Below, piece by piece: positions 57,240-64,000 of a DNA stretch of 64,000 nucleotides. The position numbers and the translations under genes were made by a program. Origin of the DNA: Rhizobium sp. Root1220 (GTDB lineage Bacteria > Pseudomonadota > Alphaproteobacteria > Rhizobiales > Rhizobiaceae); the NCBI RefSeq assembly GCF_001426265.1, contig NZ_LMDG01000005.1, positions 29,949 to 93,948 of the forward strand, read 5' to 3'. The notes beneath the pieces were generated by a model. It worked only from the letters and a program-made list of their open reading frames with translations, was not told where the DNA came from and ran no database searches. Positions within the stretch are counted from its first letter, which is position 1, and the number at the start of each line of letters is the position of its first letter.

Positions 57240-57545
57240 TCAGTGCGTCCAGGGCTGTGTCCGCGTATAGCGGAAATTGTCCGGATAGGCCACCGTCTGA
57301 CGCTGAGGATCCTTCGGCGGTATCACGCGATACTCGATGGCGTTACGCTTTGCGTAGGCCTCGGCGAGCTCCTGGGTTTCGAACGTCAGCCTGACCTGCT
57401 GGCGCATATCCGAAGACGAGGTGTAGCCCATGATCGGATCGATCGTCCGCGGCGTCTCCTGATCGAACTCGAGCACCCACATATTTGTCTTTGCCTTGCC
57501 GGACTGCATTGCGGTCTTGGCTGGACGGTAGATCTTGGCAGACAT
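57240..57545 (-). CDS. NADH-ubiquinone oxidoreductase accessory subunit (NDUFS4/ETC complex I family)
   Basis: A 101-residue protein of the ETC complex I subunit family found in alphaproteobacteria and mitochondria. Family features are IYRPAKTAMQSGKA at the start, WVLEF, and GYTSSSDMRQQVRLTF with AIEYRVIPP near the end. It stabilises the peripheral arm of complex I. It stands alone between two tRNA genes, a common setting for this gene in rhizobia. Confidence 0.9.
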   Translation of the reverse strand: MSAKIYRPAKTAMQSGKAKTNMWVLEFDQETPRTIDPIMGYTSSSDMRQQVRLTFETQELAEAYAKRNAIEYRVIPPKDPQRQTVAYPDNFRYTRTQPWTH

Positions 57546-57967
57546 TGCTGCAACGCCTCCGAATTAGCGGGCTTCACACTCAAACTTTTGTCCGGCCCCG
57601 TTATGAGGCCTCCTTCGCTGCAACGTCGCATGAAGAGATGAATTTTGCTTAGCCGCGAATCCCAACCTTTTCAAGCCATAGCTACGCGAGACGTTAGACT
57701 TAGACGTTCATACTCGCCGCCAGGCCGCATCGGAGGCTGCTTGGCACACACCAAAGCGAAACGAACTTAGCGATCGATCAGGCGTAGTGCCGCGACCTAG
57801 ACCAGGCAGAGAAAACTCGAGGTCCTGAGACCCAGATCTGCCCCGTGCATCGCCAGGCAGTTCACAGGGATCCGCAACGCTGCCTTATGTCCAACGATCA
57901 AAATGGGGATAGACGATTTAGATATTGCAGGCTCGGGATGAACCGTGTATTGCGCTCCTCGTCGGCA
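57546..57967. other. Gene-free stretch before tRNA-Pro
   Basis: About 420 bp containing the promoter of the complex I subunit gene and the tRNA-Pro promoter. Frames on both strands are broken or unlike proteins. No repeat of the tRNA 3' end is visible inside the window. Confidence 0.45.
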
Positions 57968-58044
<77 letters not shown>

Positions 58045-58198
58045 CCGACAAAGCATTGAAACGTATGAACGATTTCTGCTTTGTCAAACCCACGGATAGA
58101 GGCTCTTGTGAGAGCACTGTGGGAGAAATACGCTCCGGGCGGGAGCAAACACCCACAACCATCGACATGCGGCTGTCGATCCTTACGAGGATACCCGC

Positions 58199-58450
58199 AT
58201 GGTCAAAGACCCGAACGTCACCCTTGGAATATTCCGGCTGAAGCGTATCGAGGTGTTCTGCCCGACGTGCAGCCGACGAGGCTTCTACGACCGAGACAGG
58301 GCGATCGAGCGGCATGGCGCCGATTGTACCATGTTCAACTTCTTCCAGGCTGTGGCGAATTGTTCGAATCCGCGATGCTTGGTGGGTTGCCCGGACCTCC
58401 TATACATGTTCATGGACGTGCGTGAGGTAAAGCAGAAATGGGAATACTGA
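58199..58450 (+). CDS. Small cysteine-rich protein in prophage arm
   Basis: An 83-residue protein with GAGGATACCCGC before its ATG. FCPTC at about 20-24 and C-x4-C (NCSNPRC) with further cysteines suggest a zinc-binding module; RRGFYDRDRAIERHGADC may bind nucleic acid. No named family is recognised. The next gene overlaps its stop as TGATG. Confidence 0.6.
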   Translation: MVKDPNVTLGIFRLKRIEVFCPTCSRRGFYDRDRAIERHGADCTMFNFFQAVANCSNPRCLVGCPDLLYMFMDVREVKQKWEY

Positions 58451-58647
58451 TGGGCCTAGACGACAAGACCAAGCCAGCCGACAGCGTCCATGTGAATCAC
58501 TACTGCTGCATTGAGGGATGCGGGAAGTGGGGAGGATTGGGGTTTGCCTCATCCAAAGCGGTGGATACGCAATGGTGGTGCTCGGAGCACTATCCTCACG
58601 GGGATGCGATGAAGGATCGAGACAGCACTTTCGCCGGGAGAGGATGA
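58450..58647 (+). CDS. Small hypothetical protein with Cys/His pairs
   Basis: About 65 residues; ATG at 58450 overlaps the preceding stop, with an alternative ATG at 58438. HYCCIEGCGKWGG and WWCSEHYPHG give a C-x4-C and C-x2-H arrangement that could hold zinc. It resembles small phage proteins of unknown role and is followed after 3 bp by the HEPN-like gene. Confidence 0.55.
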   Translation: MGLDDKTKPADSVHVNHYCCIEGCGKWGGLGFASSKAVDTQWWCSEHYPHGDAMKDRDSTFAGRG

Positions 58648-58650
58648 CAA

Positions 58651-59241
58651 ATGGATGCCAAATCGGTGCTATCACATTATGCGGATGAGCTTCGCCGGAT
58701 CTACGGTCTAAACTGTGAGGTAGATGCGGCATTTGGAAAATGGGTGGATTTTCTGAAAACCTGCGACCTTGAAAAGCATATGATCTTTAGCGTCGGAGGA
58801 GACCCCAACGACAAAGACACTACATTTCAATACTGGGGCATCATGGGTGATCTGGCTGCGAAGGCGGCGCGCGATGGAGAAAATTCCAAACGACTACGCA
58901 GGATGGCTGTAGCGTTTGCATATTCATTGTGGGAAGCAGAGACCCGCGCTAGCCTGGCAGCGTTATGCGGTCTATCCACAGAAGAAATAACGCATCCGGC
59001 CTTTGGCGACCTGCGCAAACTCCGACATGCTGTCATTCATGTTAATGGCCGGCTCGACAAGGACTTGGAAGTGATGACCTTCTTGCAGAAGGGCGATATT
59101 GTGGATCTAACGAACCTCCAATTCCACCAACTCTTCAAGGCGCTAGTGATGAGCCTGAACGAAATTGGCGAGACATACTTTGATCTCCAACCGCGCTTCG
59201 AATTAGATAAGAAATTCCAAGCAACACAAAGTCCTGAATAA
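58651..59241 (+). CDS. HEPN-like protein, possible phage-encoded RNase/defence factor
   Basis: A 196-residue, mostly helical protein with GGGAGAGGATGAC ahead of its ATG. Near residue 129 it carries RKLRHAVIHVNG, which contains the R-x4-H pattern of HEPN RNases (R-H-A-V-I-H). The helices before it (MAVAFAYSLWEAETRASL) fit a four-helix HEPN fold. Such proteins often act in toxin-antitoxin or abortive infection. It is third in a three-gene plus-strand set against the late genes on the other strand, typical of moron cargo. No antitoxin partner is obvious. Confidence 0.6.
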   Translation: MDAKSVLSHYADELRRIYGLNCEVDAAFGKWVDFLKTCDLEKHMIFSVGGDPNDKDTTFQYWGIMGDLAAKAARDGENSKRLRRMAVAFAYSLWEAETRASLAALCGLSTEEITHPAFGDLRKLRHAVIHVNGRLDKDLEVMTFLQKGDIVDLTNLQFHQLFKALVMSLNEIGETYFDLQPRFELDKKFQATQSPE

Positions 59242-59247
59242 GCCGCG

Positions 59248-59598
59248 TCACACACGCGTTGACGCTGGCGACCTCTGCCCGCGCTTGTTCTTCGCCGGCC
59301 GCTTTTCGGGGCGCTGCTCGATGTACTCTTCCTTGACCATCAGCATTTCAGCCGCCTTGGCTGCCGCGACAAAAGCCGCCCTAGCCTGCTCAGGATCTCT
59401 GAGCCCTTCCATGGCTTCAAGGCACATCGTCTGTGCGACGATCCATTCCTTGCCGCGATGATCCTCCGGCCAGCGGTACAGAAGGCTATAGGCCAGGTCT
59501 TCAAGGGTGGTGTGCCGGCGCATGGTGACGCCCCTGGTCTTCTCGACGCAAACGATGGCGTCTCGAATGCTGATGTGTTCGCCGATGTATTGGGCCAT
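59248..59598 (-). CDS. DUF982 family protein
   Basis: A 116-residue protein. ISIRDAIVCVEKTRGVTMRRH, then LLYRWPEDHRGKEWIVAQTMCLEAMEG and ARAAFVAAAKAAEML match the DUF982 pattern, a family almost confined to Rhizobiales. The Lys/Arg-rich tail is basic. Function is unknown. It is the last gene before the plus-strand trio and ends 6 bp from it, tail to tail. Confidence 0.75.
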   Translation of the reverse strand: MAQYIGEHISIRDAIVCVEKTRGVTMRRHTTLEDLAYSLLYRWPEDHRGKEWIVAQTMCLEAMEGLRDPEQARAAFVAAAKAAEMLMVKEEYIEQRPEKRPAKNKRGQRSPASTRV

Positions 59599-59679
59599 GG
59601 ATCACCTCCGGAGAACGAATCAGGTGATGATTAAATTCGGCCCGTCAAGGTTTGTTTTTAAGATTCCTCTAATTTGCTA

Positions 59680-60192
59680 TTAGGGCTTGTAGATCGGTGT
59701 GCGATACGCCGATTTGTCGCTCTTGCCATTCGCGTCGATCTTGCTGCCGAGGACTTCCACACGGGTAGCCACCTTGTTGATAGTGTCTATGAGGGTGTCA
59801 AGTTTTCCGCCAACTGATTCAACAACCCGATCGATCCGCTTGTTTGTCTCGACGACGGCCATCTTATTCTCTGATCCCTGCTCCACAGCGCGCTGCAGGT
59901 TGAGCGTGAGGGGGGTAATCTCCCCTATCCTGCTCTGCATGCCGTCTAGCGTTGCCTGATAGCCCCGGAGCCGGTCCTTGCGGTCTTCGGCGTCTTGAGT
60001 CAATCGGCCCTTGATGTCGAGGATTTGCTCCTGCAGATCCTTGTTGTCGTTTCTCATGTTGGCGTAGGTCACACCCCATCCTATCGATGTGACGACAAGG
60101 CCGCAGATCACGCCGAAGATCGTGACCCCGGTGTTAAAGTTCCACTCTAGCTTTTTGCTACGCTCTGGAAATTGCATCACATCCTCGCTCAA
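59680..60192 (-). CDS. Membrane-anchored coiled-coil phage protein
   Basis: A 170-residue protein with one membrane helix near residues 22-42 (VTIFGVICGLVVTSIGWGV), then a long coiled coil to about 150 with repeated D/K/L/I spacing. It lies 81 bp from the DUF982 gene and 38 bp from the spanin genes in the late operon. It may have a role in lysis or superinfection exclusion; no family is named with certainty. Confidence 0.6.
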   Translation of the reverse strand: MSEDVMQFPERSKKLEWNFNTGVTIFGVICGLVVTSIGWGVTYANMRNDNKDLQEQILDIKGRLTQDAEDRKDRLRGYQATLDGMQSRIGEITPLTLNLQRAVEQGSENKMAVVETNKRIDRVVESVGGKLDTLIDTINKVATRVEVLGSKIDANGKSDKSAYRTPIYKP

Positions 60193-60230
60193 TCCCCTGC
60201 CCTTTCAAATGCACTGCGTGCCGCATCGTT

Positions 60231-60536
60231 TCAGCGTGAGCCGAACTTGGTTTTGATGTCATCGTAGAACGCCCCGCAGCGCCCCGTCCGCGCGTTCTGG
60301 CGGTCTAAGGCGTTCCGCTCGCGAACAAGCACTGAACGCAGTTCTGAGCCAACCTCGACCGAAGCGTGAGGCTCCAGCTTCTGGCAGTCGTCCGGCCATG
60401 CTGGCAACGCGATCCCGGCCTGTATTTTCCCCTGCGCCGTCGCGGCTTTGTTCAGCCGCTCAGTGGTGTTGCAGGAAGAGACGATCAGCGTCATCGATAA
60501 GACAAGCGCGGTTCTTTTCGCTAAGGATAAGCTCAT
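60231..60536 (-). CDS. Outer-membrane spanin lipoprotein (Rz1-like)
   Basis: About 101 residues from ATG 60536. A short signal peptide ends in the lipobox IVSSCN at about residue 19-20. The rest is polar with a Cys near the C-terminus. It overlaps the 3' part of the Rz-like gene by 77 bp in another frame, the typical Rz/Rz1 layout, and together they disrupt the outer membrane at phage lysis. Confidence 0.75.
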   Translation of the reverse strand: MSLSLAKRTALVLSMTLIVSSCNTTERLNKAATAQGKIQAGIALPAWPDDCQKLEPHASVEVGSELRSVLVRERNALDRQNARTGRCGAFYDDIKTKFGSR

Positions 60537-60822
60537 TGGCTCGGATCTCTTGTTCGAGGGTGTCTTTCGCCGCCTGCTCGGATGCTTCGGCTGCAGCCAG
60601 GCGCTTGCGGTGCTCGTCGAGAGCCTGAGACGCCGCGTTGCGCTGGCGTTCCATTTCAGTCGCCTTGGCCTCTGCCGCGGTCTTTTCGGCAAGGAGGACA
60701 TAGCCGGAGAGAACCGCCTTATCGTGAGAGGAGAGCCACACACGGAAGCCGAGGAAGACAGCGACGACTATCAGGGCAATCCCTGCGAACTTGCCAAGCG
60801 GGCTCAAGAGGAATGCCATCAT
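60460..60822 (-). CDS. Inner-membrane spanin (Rz-like)
   Basis: A 120-residue protein with an N-terminal membrane helix (AGIALIVVAVFLGFRVWLS, about 13-31) and an Ala/Glu/Lys/Gln coiled coil to residue 100. This is the layout of the i-spanin that spans the periplasm to meet Rz1. Its ATG overlaps the stop of the holin-like gene by four bases. Confidence 0.78.
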   Translation of the reverse strand: MMAFLLSPLGKFAGIALIVVAVFLGFRVWLSSHDKAVLSGYVLLAEKTAAEAKATEMERQRNAASQALDEHRKRLAAAEASEQAAKDTLEQEIRANELILSEKNRACLIDDADRLFLQHH

Positions 60823-61109
60823 GACTTCACCTCGACCGTCGTATCCGCCTCGCCTTGGCTAACCGCCTGTTGGGCGACATCTGCTTTGCGCTCGTTCTTC
60901 CGGTCCCACACCGCGCCGAAGATGTAGCTGCCGACGGTCCCGCCAAAGAGCGAAGCGAGGTTGATGATCGCGACCTCGGCTATTGCATTGGGACGAGGAA
61001 ACACCACCAGGAAGGTGATGAGGACCGCTTCCCAGATCAGGGACAGGATGATGATCCGGCGACGGACGGTCCAATCCGGTGAGCCTTTGTGATCCATGAA
61101 GAACTTCAT
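60819..61109 (-). CDS. Holin-like small membrane protein
   Basis: A 96-residue protein with two membrane helices (ILSLIWEAVLITFLVVFPR and VAIINLASLFGGTVGSYIFGAVW), followed by a charged tail. Placement between endolysin and spanin genes is that of a phage holin, which permits lysin release. The sequence alone is not diagnostic. Confidence 0.7.
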   Translation of the reverse strand: MKFFMDHKGSPDWTVRRRIIILSLIWEAVLITFLVVFPRPNAIAEVAIINLASLFGGTVGSYIFGAVWDRKNERKADVAQQAVSQGEADTTVEVKS

Positions 61110-61112
61110 AGG

Positions 61113-61538
61113 TCAGCCTTCATAGAGGTTGGATTGCTTCGCCCATTCGCGCCAAGGATTCAGCTCGTAGTGAGGCATATCCCAGCCGTCGGAGAGATTG
61201 CCGTCGCCGTTCCAGTCACCGCCCCAGCGGAGCGGTATGCCCTTCTCCTTGGCGATGCGCAGGATCACCTTGGACAGGTTGATGAACGACTGCCGATTGT
61301 TCCAGTCGTATGGCGCCGGGAACAGGTCGAAGGCGATGGCCGGCACATAGTTGTGCGCCGACTGTCCGAACCGGGCTTTGCTCTTGCCTCCGGCGAATGC
61401 CCGCTCCTGATCGGCCCGCCCGCGAGTGGCGTCCAGCACTCGGAAATCGATCTCCTTGATAGCCTCATGGGCGATGATCTGAAGCTTGGGATGGCATTTC
61501 GCCAGCGCAGCCGAAGACGCTGCTCCGAAAGTGGGCAT
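61113..61538 (-). CDS. Phage endolysin, M15 peptidase
   Basis: About 141 residues from ATG 61538 with GGAG upstream. Zinc site motifs: S-A-H-N-x4-A-x-D (QSAHNYVPAIAFDL) and DMPHYELNPW. It resembles L-Ala-D-Glu or related peptidoglycan peptidases of the VanY-like phage group. It starts before the holin-like gene and has no signal peptide, so depends on it. Confidence 0.88.
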   Translation of the reverse strand: MPTFGAASSAALAKCHPKLQIIAHEAIKEIDFRVLDATRGRADQERAFAGGKSKARFGQSAHNYVPAIAFDLFPAPYDWNNRQSFINLSKVILRIAKEKGIPLRWGGDWNGDGNLSDGWDMPHYELNPWREWAKQSNLYEG

Positions 61539-61564
61539 GGGAAAACTCCAGATTGTGGGGGATG

Positions 61565-62068
61565 TCAGATCGGCTTTGACTTCAGCAGATGCCGACCGGC
61601 ATAGGCCATGTAGTTCCAGCCGAACCACTGATCGTTCTTGCCGCGATAGCCGAAGTACCGACGACCGGATTTGGTCTGAAGAACGGTCCATAGCCGGAAG
61701 TTCGGATACTCGTCGCCCTGCCGGAAGATGATGGTCGTGCCTTCAGCGGGAAGACCGAGGACGTAGGCATTGAAGCGATAACCGGGATTTCGACAGATCC
61801 AGCAGACCCGTTGCCACCAGAGTTTCAGACCGCGCGCATTGGCGTCATAGCCGGGAATGCCAGCATCAACTCCACCGTCCAGACTGTTGTCGTGGGTGTA
61901 GAAGTAGGCGAGCGGCGCGCCGACTTCGTTCTTGCCGGTTGCTATTGATATCCCGGAAATCAGCGGCGACAGCGCGTAGGAGGCGAGTGTCATCAGCCAG
62001 GATAGCAGCGCGCACGCGGGATAGATCGCGACCGAGAACGGCGCGAGCCTGAAGACTTTCCAGAACAT
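61565..62068 (-). CDS. Conserved phage protein of unknown function (DUF7338-like)
   Basis: A 167-residue protein with an N-terminal membrane region of two helices (about 8-45), then a domain rich in Trp/Tyr/Arg (RRYFGYRGKNDQWFGWNYMAY). Similar proteins occur in phage lysis or tail regions. It is 26 bp upstream of the endolysin. Family name is from memory and uncertain. Confidence 0.55.
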   Translation of the reverse strand: MFWKVFRLAPFSVAIYPACALLSWLMTLASYALSPLISGISIATGKNEVGAPLAYFYTHDNSLDGGVDAGIPGYDANARGLKLWWQRVCWICRNPGYRFNAYVLGLPAEGTTIIFRQGDEYPNFRLWTVLQTKSGRRYFGYRGKNDQWFGWNYMAYAGRHLLKSKPI

Positions 62069-62142
62069 GAGAGCTCCAGTGTGTTGAAAACTGAGACTTG
62101 CTGGCTTACTGCTTCCAACTCACAGTTGGGGAAGGCCATGCA

Positions 62143-63369
62143 ATGAACGGTGGGGACGTAGGCCGTATTAGCTATCTGGATGCTCTCCGAGGGATTGCGG
62201 CGCTCCAGGTTCTGTTGCTGCATTTCGTGACCGGCTATTACCCCAGCATCGCCAGCCATAAATCCCCGATGGCCTTCCTGTATGACGGCGCCAGCGCGGT
62301 ATTCATCTTCTTCACATTGAGCGGCTACGTCCTCACGGCAGCATTTGCCAAGACCGAAGCGCCTTTCGTCTCTCAGGCAGTCAACCGAACCTTGCGGCTC
62401 GGAATTCCGGTCGCGGCAAGCGTAGCATTCAGTGCCGTGCTCTTTGCCGTGTTTGCTGGCTACAATGTCGCCGCTGGTGAAATAACCGGATCGGCATGGC
62501 TTTCGACTTACTGGAGCCCACCAATCGACCGATGGTTTGGCCGTGACGCCTTCGACGCGCTGTTCATTGGGTATGGCGAAAGCTCGATGTTCCGGTGGTT
62601 CGGCGTTTCCGCTGCCAACCTTCCCGCGCTGCCATCAGCCTTTAATGCCCCGCTGTGGACGCTCTCTGTCGAGCTTTACGGATCATTCCTGATCTTCGCC
62701 TTGAACATTGCGCAGCGCCGCAACACGCGCCTTTGGCTTGTGCTCTTGATTGCGCTGGCTGTCGTTCTCTGCCGATCGCCGCTAATCTGCTTCCTCGCCG
62801 GCCATTTGGCGGCGCGTTACCGCCTCGCAGTCATCCCCGCCTCACGCATCTGGCCGACACTGCTTATTGTGGTCGGCGTCCTCTCCTGTCTCTCCAGCAT
62901 ATACTGGCATCCGGAGTTTCTCGTTCGAGCGTGCGCCGCGTCCTCTCAAATCGTGCTGCCGTGCTACGGCAATCCTCAATCGCTCCAACGCATTGCCGGC
63001 TCTATCATGATTACGCTCGGCATCATGCGATCCGATGGGGCGCGGGCGCTGCTGGGCAGAGGGAGAATTGAAAGGCTAGGTGCGTTGTCCTTCCCGATCT
63101 ACCTCGTTCACTGGCCGATCGTGTTCGGGCTGTCTGCCTTCGTCACCGTTTTGTTGGCGCCAATCATCGGCCCAACGACGGCAACGCTGTCGGCTGTCGT
63201 CCTTGGTGTTATCGCCACCTGGCTAACTGCCTCTGTCTTTATAGAGGTTGACGCGGTCGCCAAATTGGCAGCCCGGGCCACACGATCGGGCAAGCGCCGA
63301 CAAAAAATCACGGCCATAGCATCTCAGGGAGTTCAAGAAGAAAGTCGGCGATCGTCGGCTGGGGCCTGA
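62143..63369 (+). CDS. OafA-like membrane acyltransferase (acyltransferase 3)
   Basis: About 408 residues from ATG 62143 with GGGGAAGG upstream. About ten membrane helices; N-terminal YLDALRGIAALQVLLLHF contains the family's conserved R and H. Such proteins transfer acetyl or other acyl groups to O-antigen or capsule. It points opposite to the late genes and overlaps the neighbouring gene by 62 bp tail to tail, as expected of lysogenic-conversion cargo. Confidence 0.88.
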   Translation: MNGGDVGRISYLDALRGIAALQVLLLHFVTGYYPSIASHKSPMAFLYDGASAVFIFFTLSGYVLTAAFAKTEAPFVSQAVNRTLRLGIPVAASVAFSAVLFAVFAGYNVAAGEITGSAWLSTYWSPPIDRWFGRDAFDALFIGYGESSMFRWFGVSAANLPALPSAFNAPLWTLSVELYGSFLIFALNIAQRRNTRLWLVLLIALAVVLCRSPLICFLAGHLAARYRLAVIPASRIWPTLLIVVGVLSCLSSIYWHPEFLVRACAASSQIVLPCYGNPQSLQRIAGSIMITLGIMRSDGARALLGRGRIERLGALSFPIYLVHWPIVFGLSAFVTVLLAPIIGPTTATLSAVVLGVIATWLTASVFIEVDAVAKLAARATRSGKRRQKITAIASQGVQEESRRSSAGA

Positions 63370-63661
63370 CTCCTTCTTGCACCTTGGCAAGTTCTGCATA
63401 AGCGTACTGCCAGACGTTATCTCGCCACGCCACGAAGGCCGTCGCTTGGTCTTTCCAGACATCGACCGTTGAGCCGATATAGGACGCCAGAGTAACGCCG
63501 TCATTAAATTGCTTGGAGATCGCCGTCGCATCGATCAGGTTCTGTATGGCACCTTGATAGGCCGCAATAGTCGGGATATTTATCGTAGACTGAACATCCT
63601 CAAGCTCAATGACCTCCTCGTCCGACATTTCGACTTCGACGCCGTTCACAACCTGTTTCAC
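63308..63661 (-). CDS. Small phage tail-associated protein
   Basis: A 117-residue protein beginning MKQVVNGVEVEMSDEE, the style of proteins encoded downstream of tail-fibre genes. Its middle has TIAAYQGAIQNLIDATA and a Trp-rich C-terminus (WRDNVWQYAYAEL). Its ATG overlaps the stop of the upstream tail gene by four bases. Its 3' end overlaps the acyltransferase gene on the other strand. Function unknown, perhaps tail fibre assembly. Confidence 0.6.
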   Translation of the reverse strand: MKQVVNGVEVEMSDEEVIELEDVQSTINIPTIAAYQGAIQNLIDATAISKQFNDGVTLASYIGSTVDVWKDQATAFVAWRDNVWQYAYAELAKVQEGVRPQPTIADFLLELPEMLWP

Positions 63662-64000
63662 GCCCGCACTCCTTCGATCATGATCAAGCCTGTAAACGTC
63701 CCCGCGCCTGGTAAAATGCGAAGTGCGTTGCGTGCCGTCGTTCCTGTATGGAAAACCCCGCTATTGCGGATCGCTCGAGTTGAAGCGCTAGCGCCGTTAT
63801 CCCGCGAAAGGCCGCAGCAGATTGAGTTCTGGTTAAATTCCTCAAGTTCAGTCGCGAACGAATAGGGTGCTGAGGCATCAAGCGTTCCACCCGCGAGCGT
63901 CATGGCAGCGGATGTTCCTTGCCCTGCGGCAACTGTCGTGTTTGAACCGACAATCGCCTGTTGGACGTAGTTAGACGCCGTGTCGTAGCTAGAGCCATTA
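63658..64000 (-). CDS. C-terminal part of a phage tail protein (cut by window edge)
   Basis: An open frame runs from the window edge to a stop at 63658, about 113 residues. It is rich in Gly, Thr, Ala and Asn (NTTVAAGQGTSAAMTL, TLDASAPYSFA), as in trimeric phage tail fibres or tail tip proteins. The N-terminal part is outside the window. It is the upstream gene of the minus-strand late operon. Confidence 0.6.
   Translation of the reverse strand, partial: NGSSYDTASNYVQQAIVGSNTTVAAGQGTSAAMTLAGGTLDASAPYSFATELEEFNQNSICCGLSRDNGASASTRAIRNSGVFHTGTTARNALRILPGAGTFTGLIMIEGVRA

Overview
The window looks like a chromosomal or megaplasmid stretch from a rhizobial alphaproteobacterium (Ensifer/Sinorhizobium/Rhizobium group). 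Support comes from a complete glpD-STPQUV-K glycerol uptake cluster of the rhizobial ABC type, a DUF1127-like small protein, a DUF982 protein, a PleD-like diguanylate cyclase, high-GC codon use and a prophage beside tRNA-Pro. The genus is an inference from gene content.

Layout. (1) 1-9.1 kb: core of a Tn7-like transposon, transcribed on the minus strand as tnsA, tnsB in two overlapping frames, tnsC, tniQ2, tniQ1, followed by a relic of a hydrolase gene. A divergent coiled-coil/winged-helix gene sits outside tnsA. No CRISPR array or Cas gene is present, and the transposon ends could not be fixed. (2) 9.1-10.5 kb: gene-poor, with a three-copy CTGCGTCA repeat ahead of a DUF1127-like gene. (3) 11-17 kb: GlxA/AraC-type regulator, a pair of related receiver-domain signalling proteins (one with GGDEF) and a dimethylglycine-dehydrogenase-like flavoenzyme. 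(4) 17-28.6 kb: small exported protein, MscS-type channel, DUF924 protein, DHA2 exporter, acetate kinase, M20 amidohydrolase with a divergent IclR regulator, EptA-like phosphoethanolamine transferase and a membrane-anchored phosphatase. (5) 28.7-38 kb: glycerol cluster, then a divergent AraC regulator/Fsr exporter pair. (6) 40-50.9 kb: small exported protein, lipoprotein esterase, a ribB relic, and an uronate cluster (ALDH, ABC transporter, kduI, kduD, kdgF) with a divergent GntR regulator and an SDR. (7) 51-56.5 kb: ahpD-like relic, class III nucleotide cyclase, EmrAB-like efflux pair with a divergent LysR regulator and a repeated palindrome. (8) 57-64 kb: tRNA-Arg, a complex I accessory subunit, tRNA-Pro, then one arm of a prophage: small genes including a HEPN-like protein, lysis genes (spanins, holin, M15 endolysin), an acyltransferase and the end of a tail gene.

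How the genes work together. Glycerol enters through GlpV/GlpPQU powered by GlpS/GlpT, is phosphorylated by GlpK and oxidised by GlpD. GlpS lacks the switch histidine and GlpT lacks the LSGGQ signature; both defects fall on the same composite ATP site, so the importer appears to have one consensus and one degenerate site. The uronate cluster imports and converts unsaturated uronate from pectin-type polymers by KdgF, KduI and KduD. The most unusual mobile-element features are the Tn7-like tnsB broken into two frames joined by a TTGA stop/start overlap, and a perfect 15-bp hairpin just inside tniQ2.
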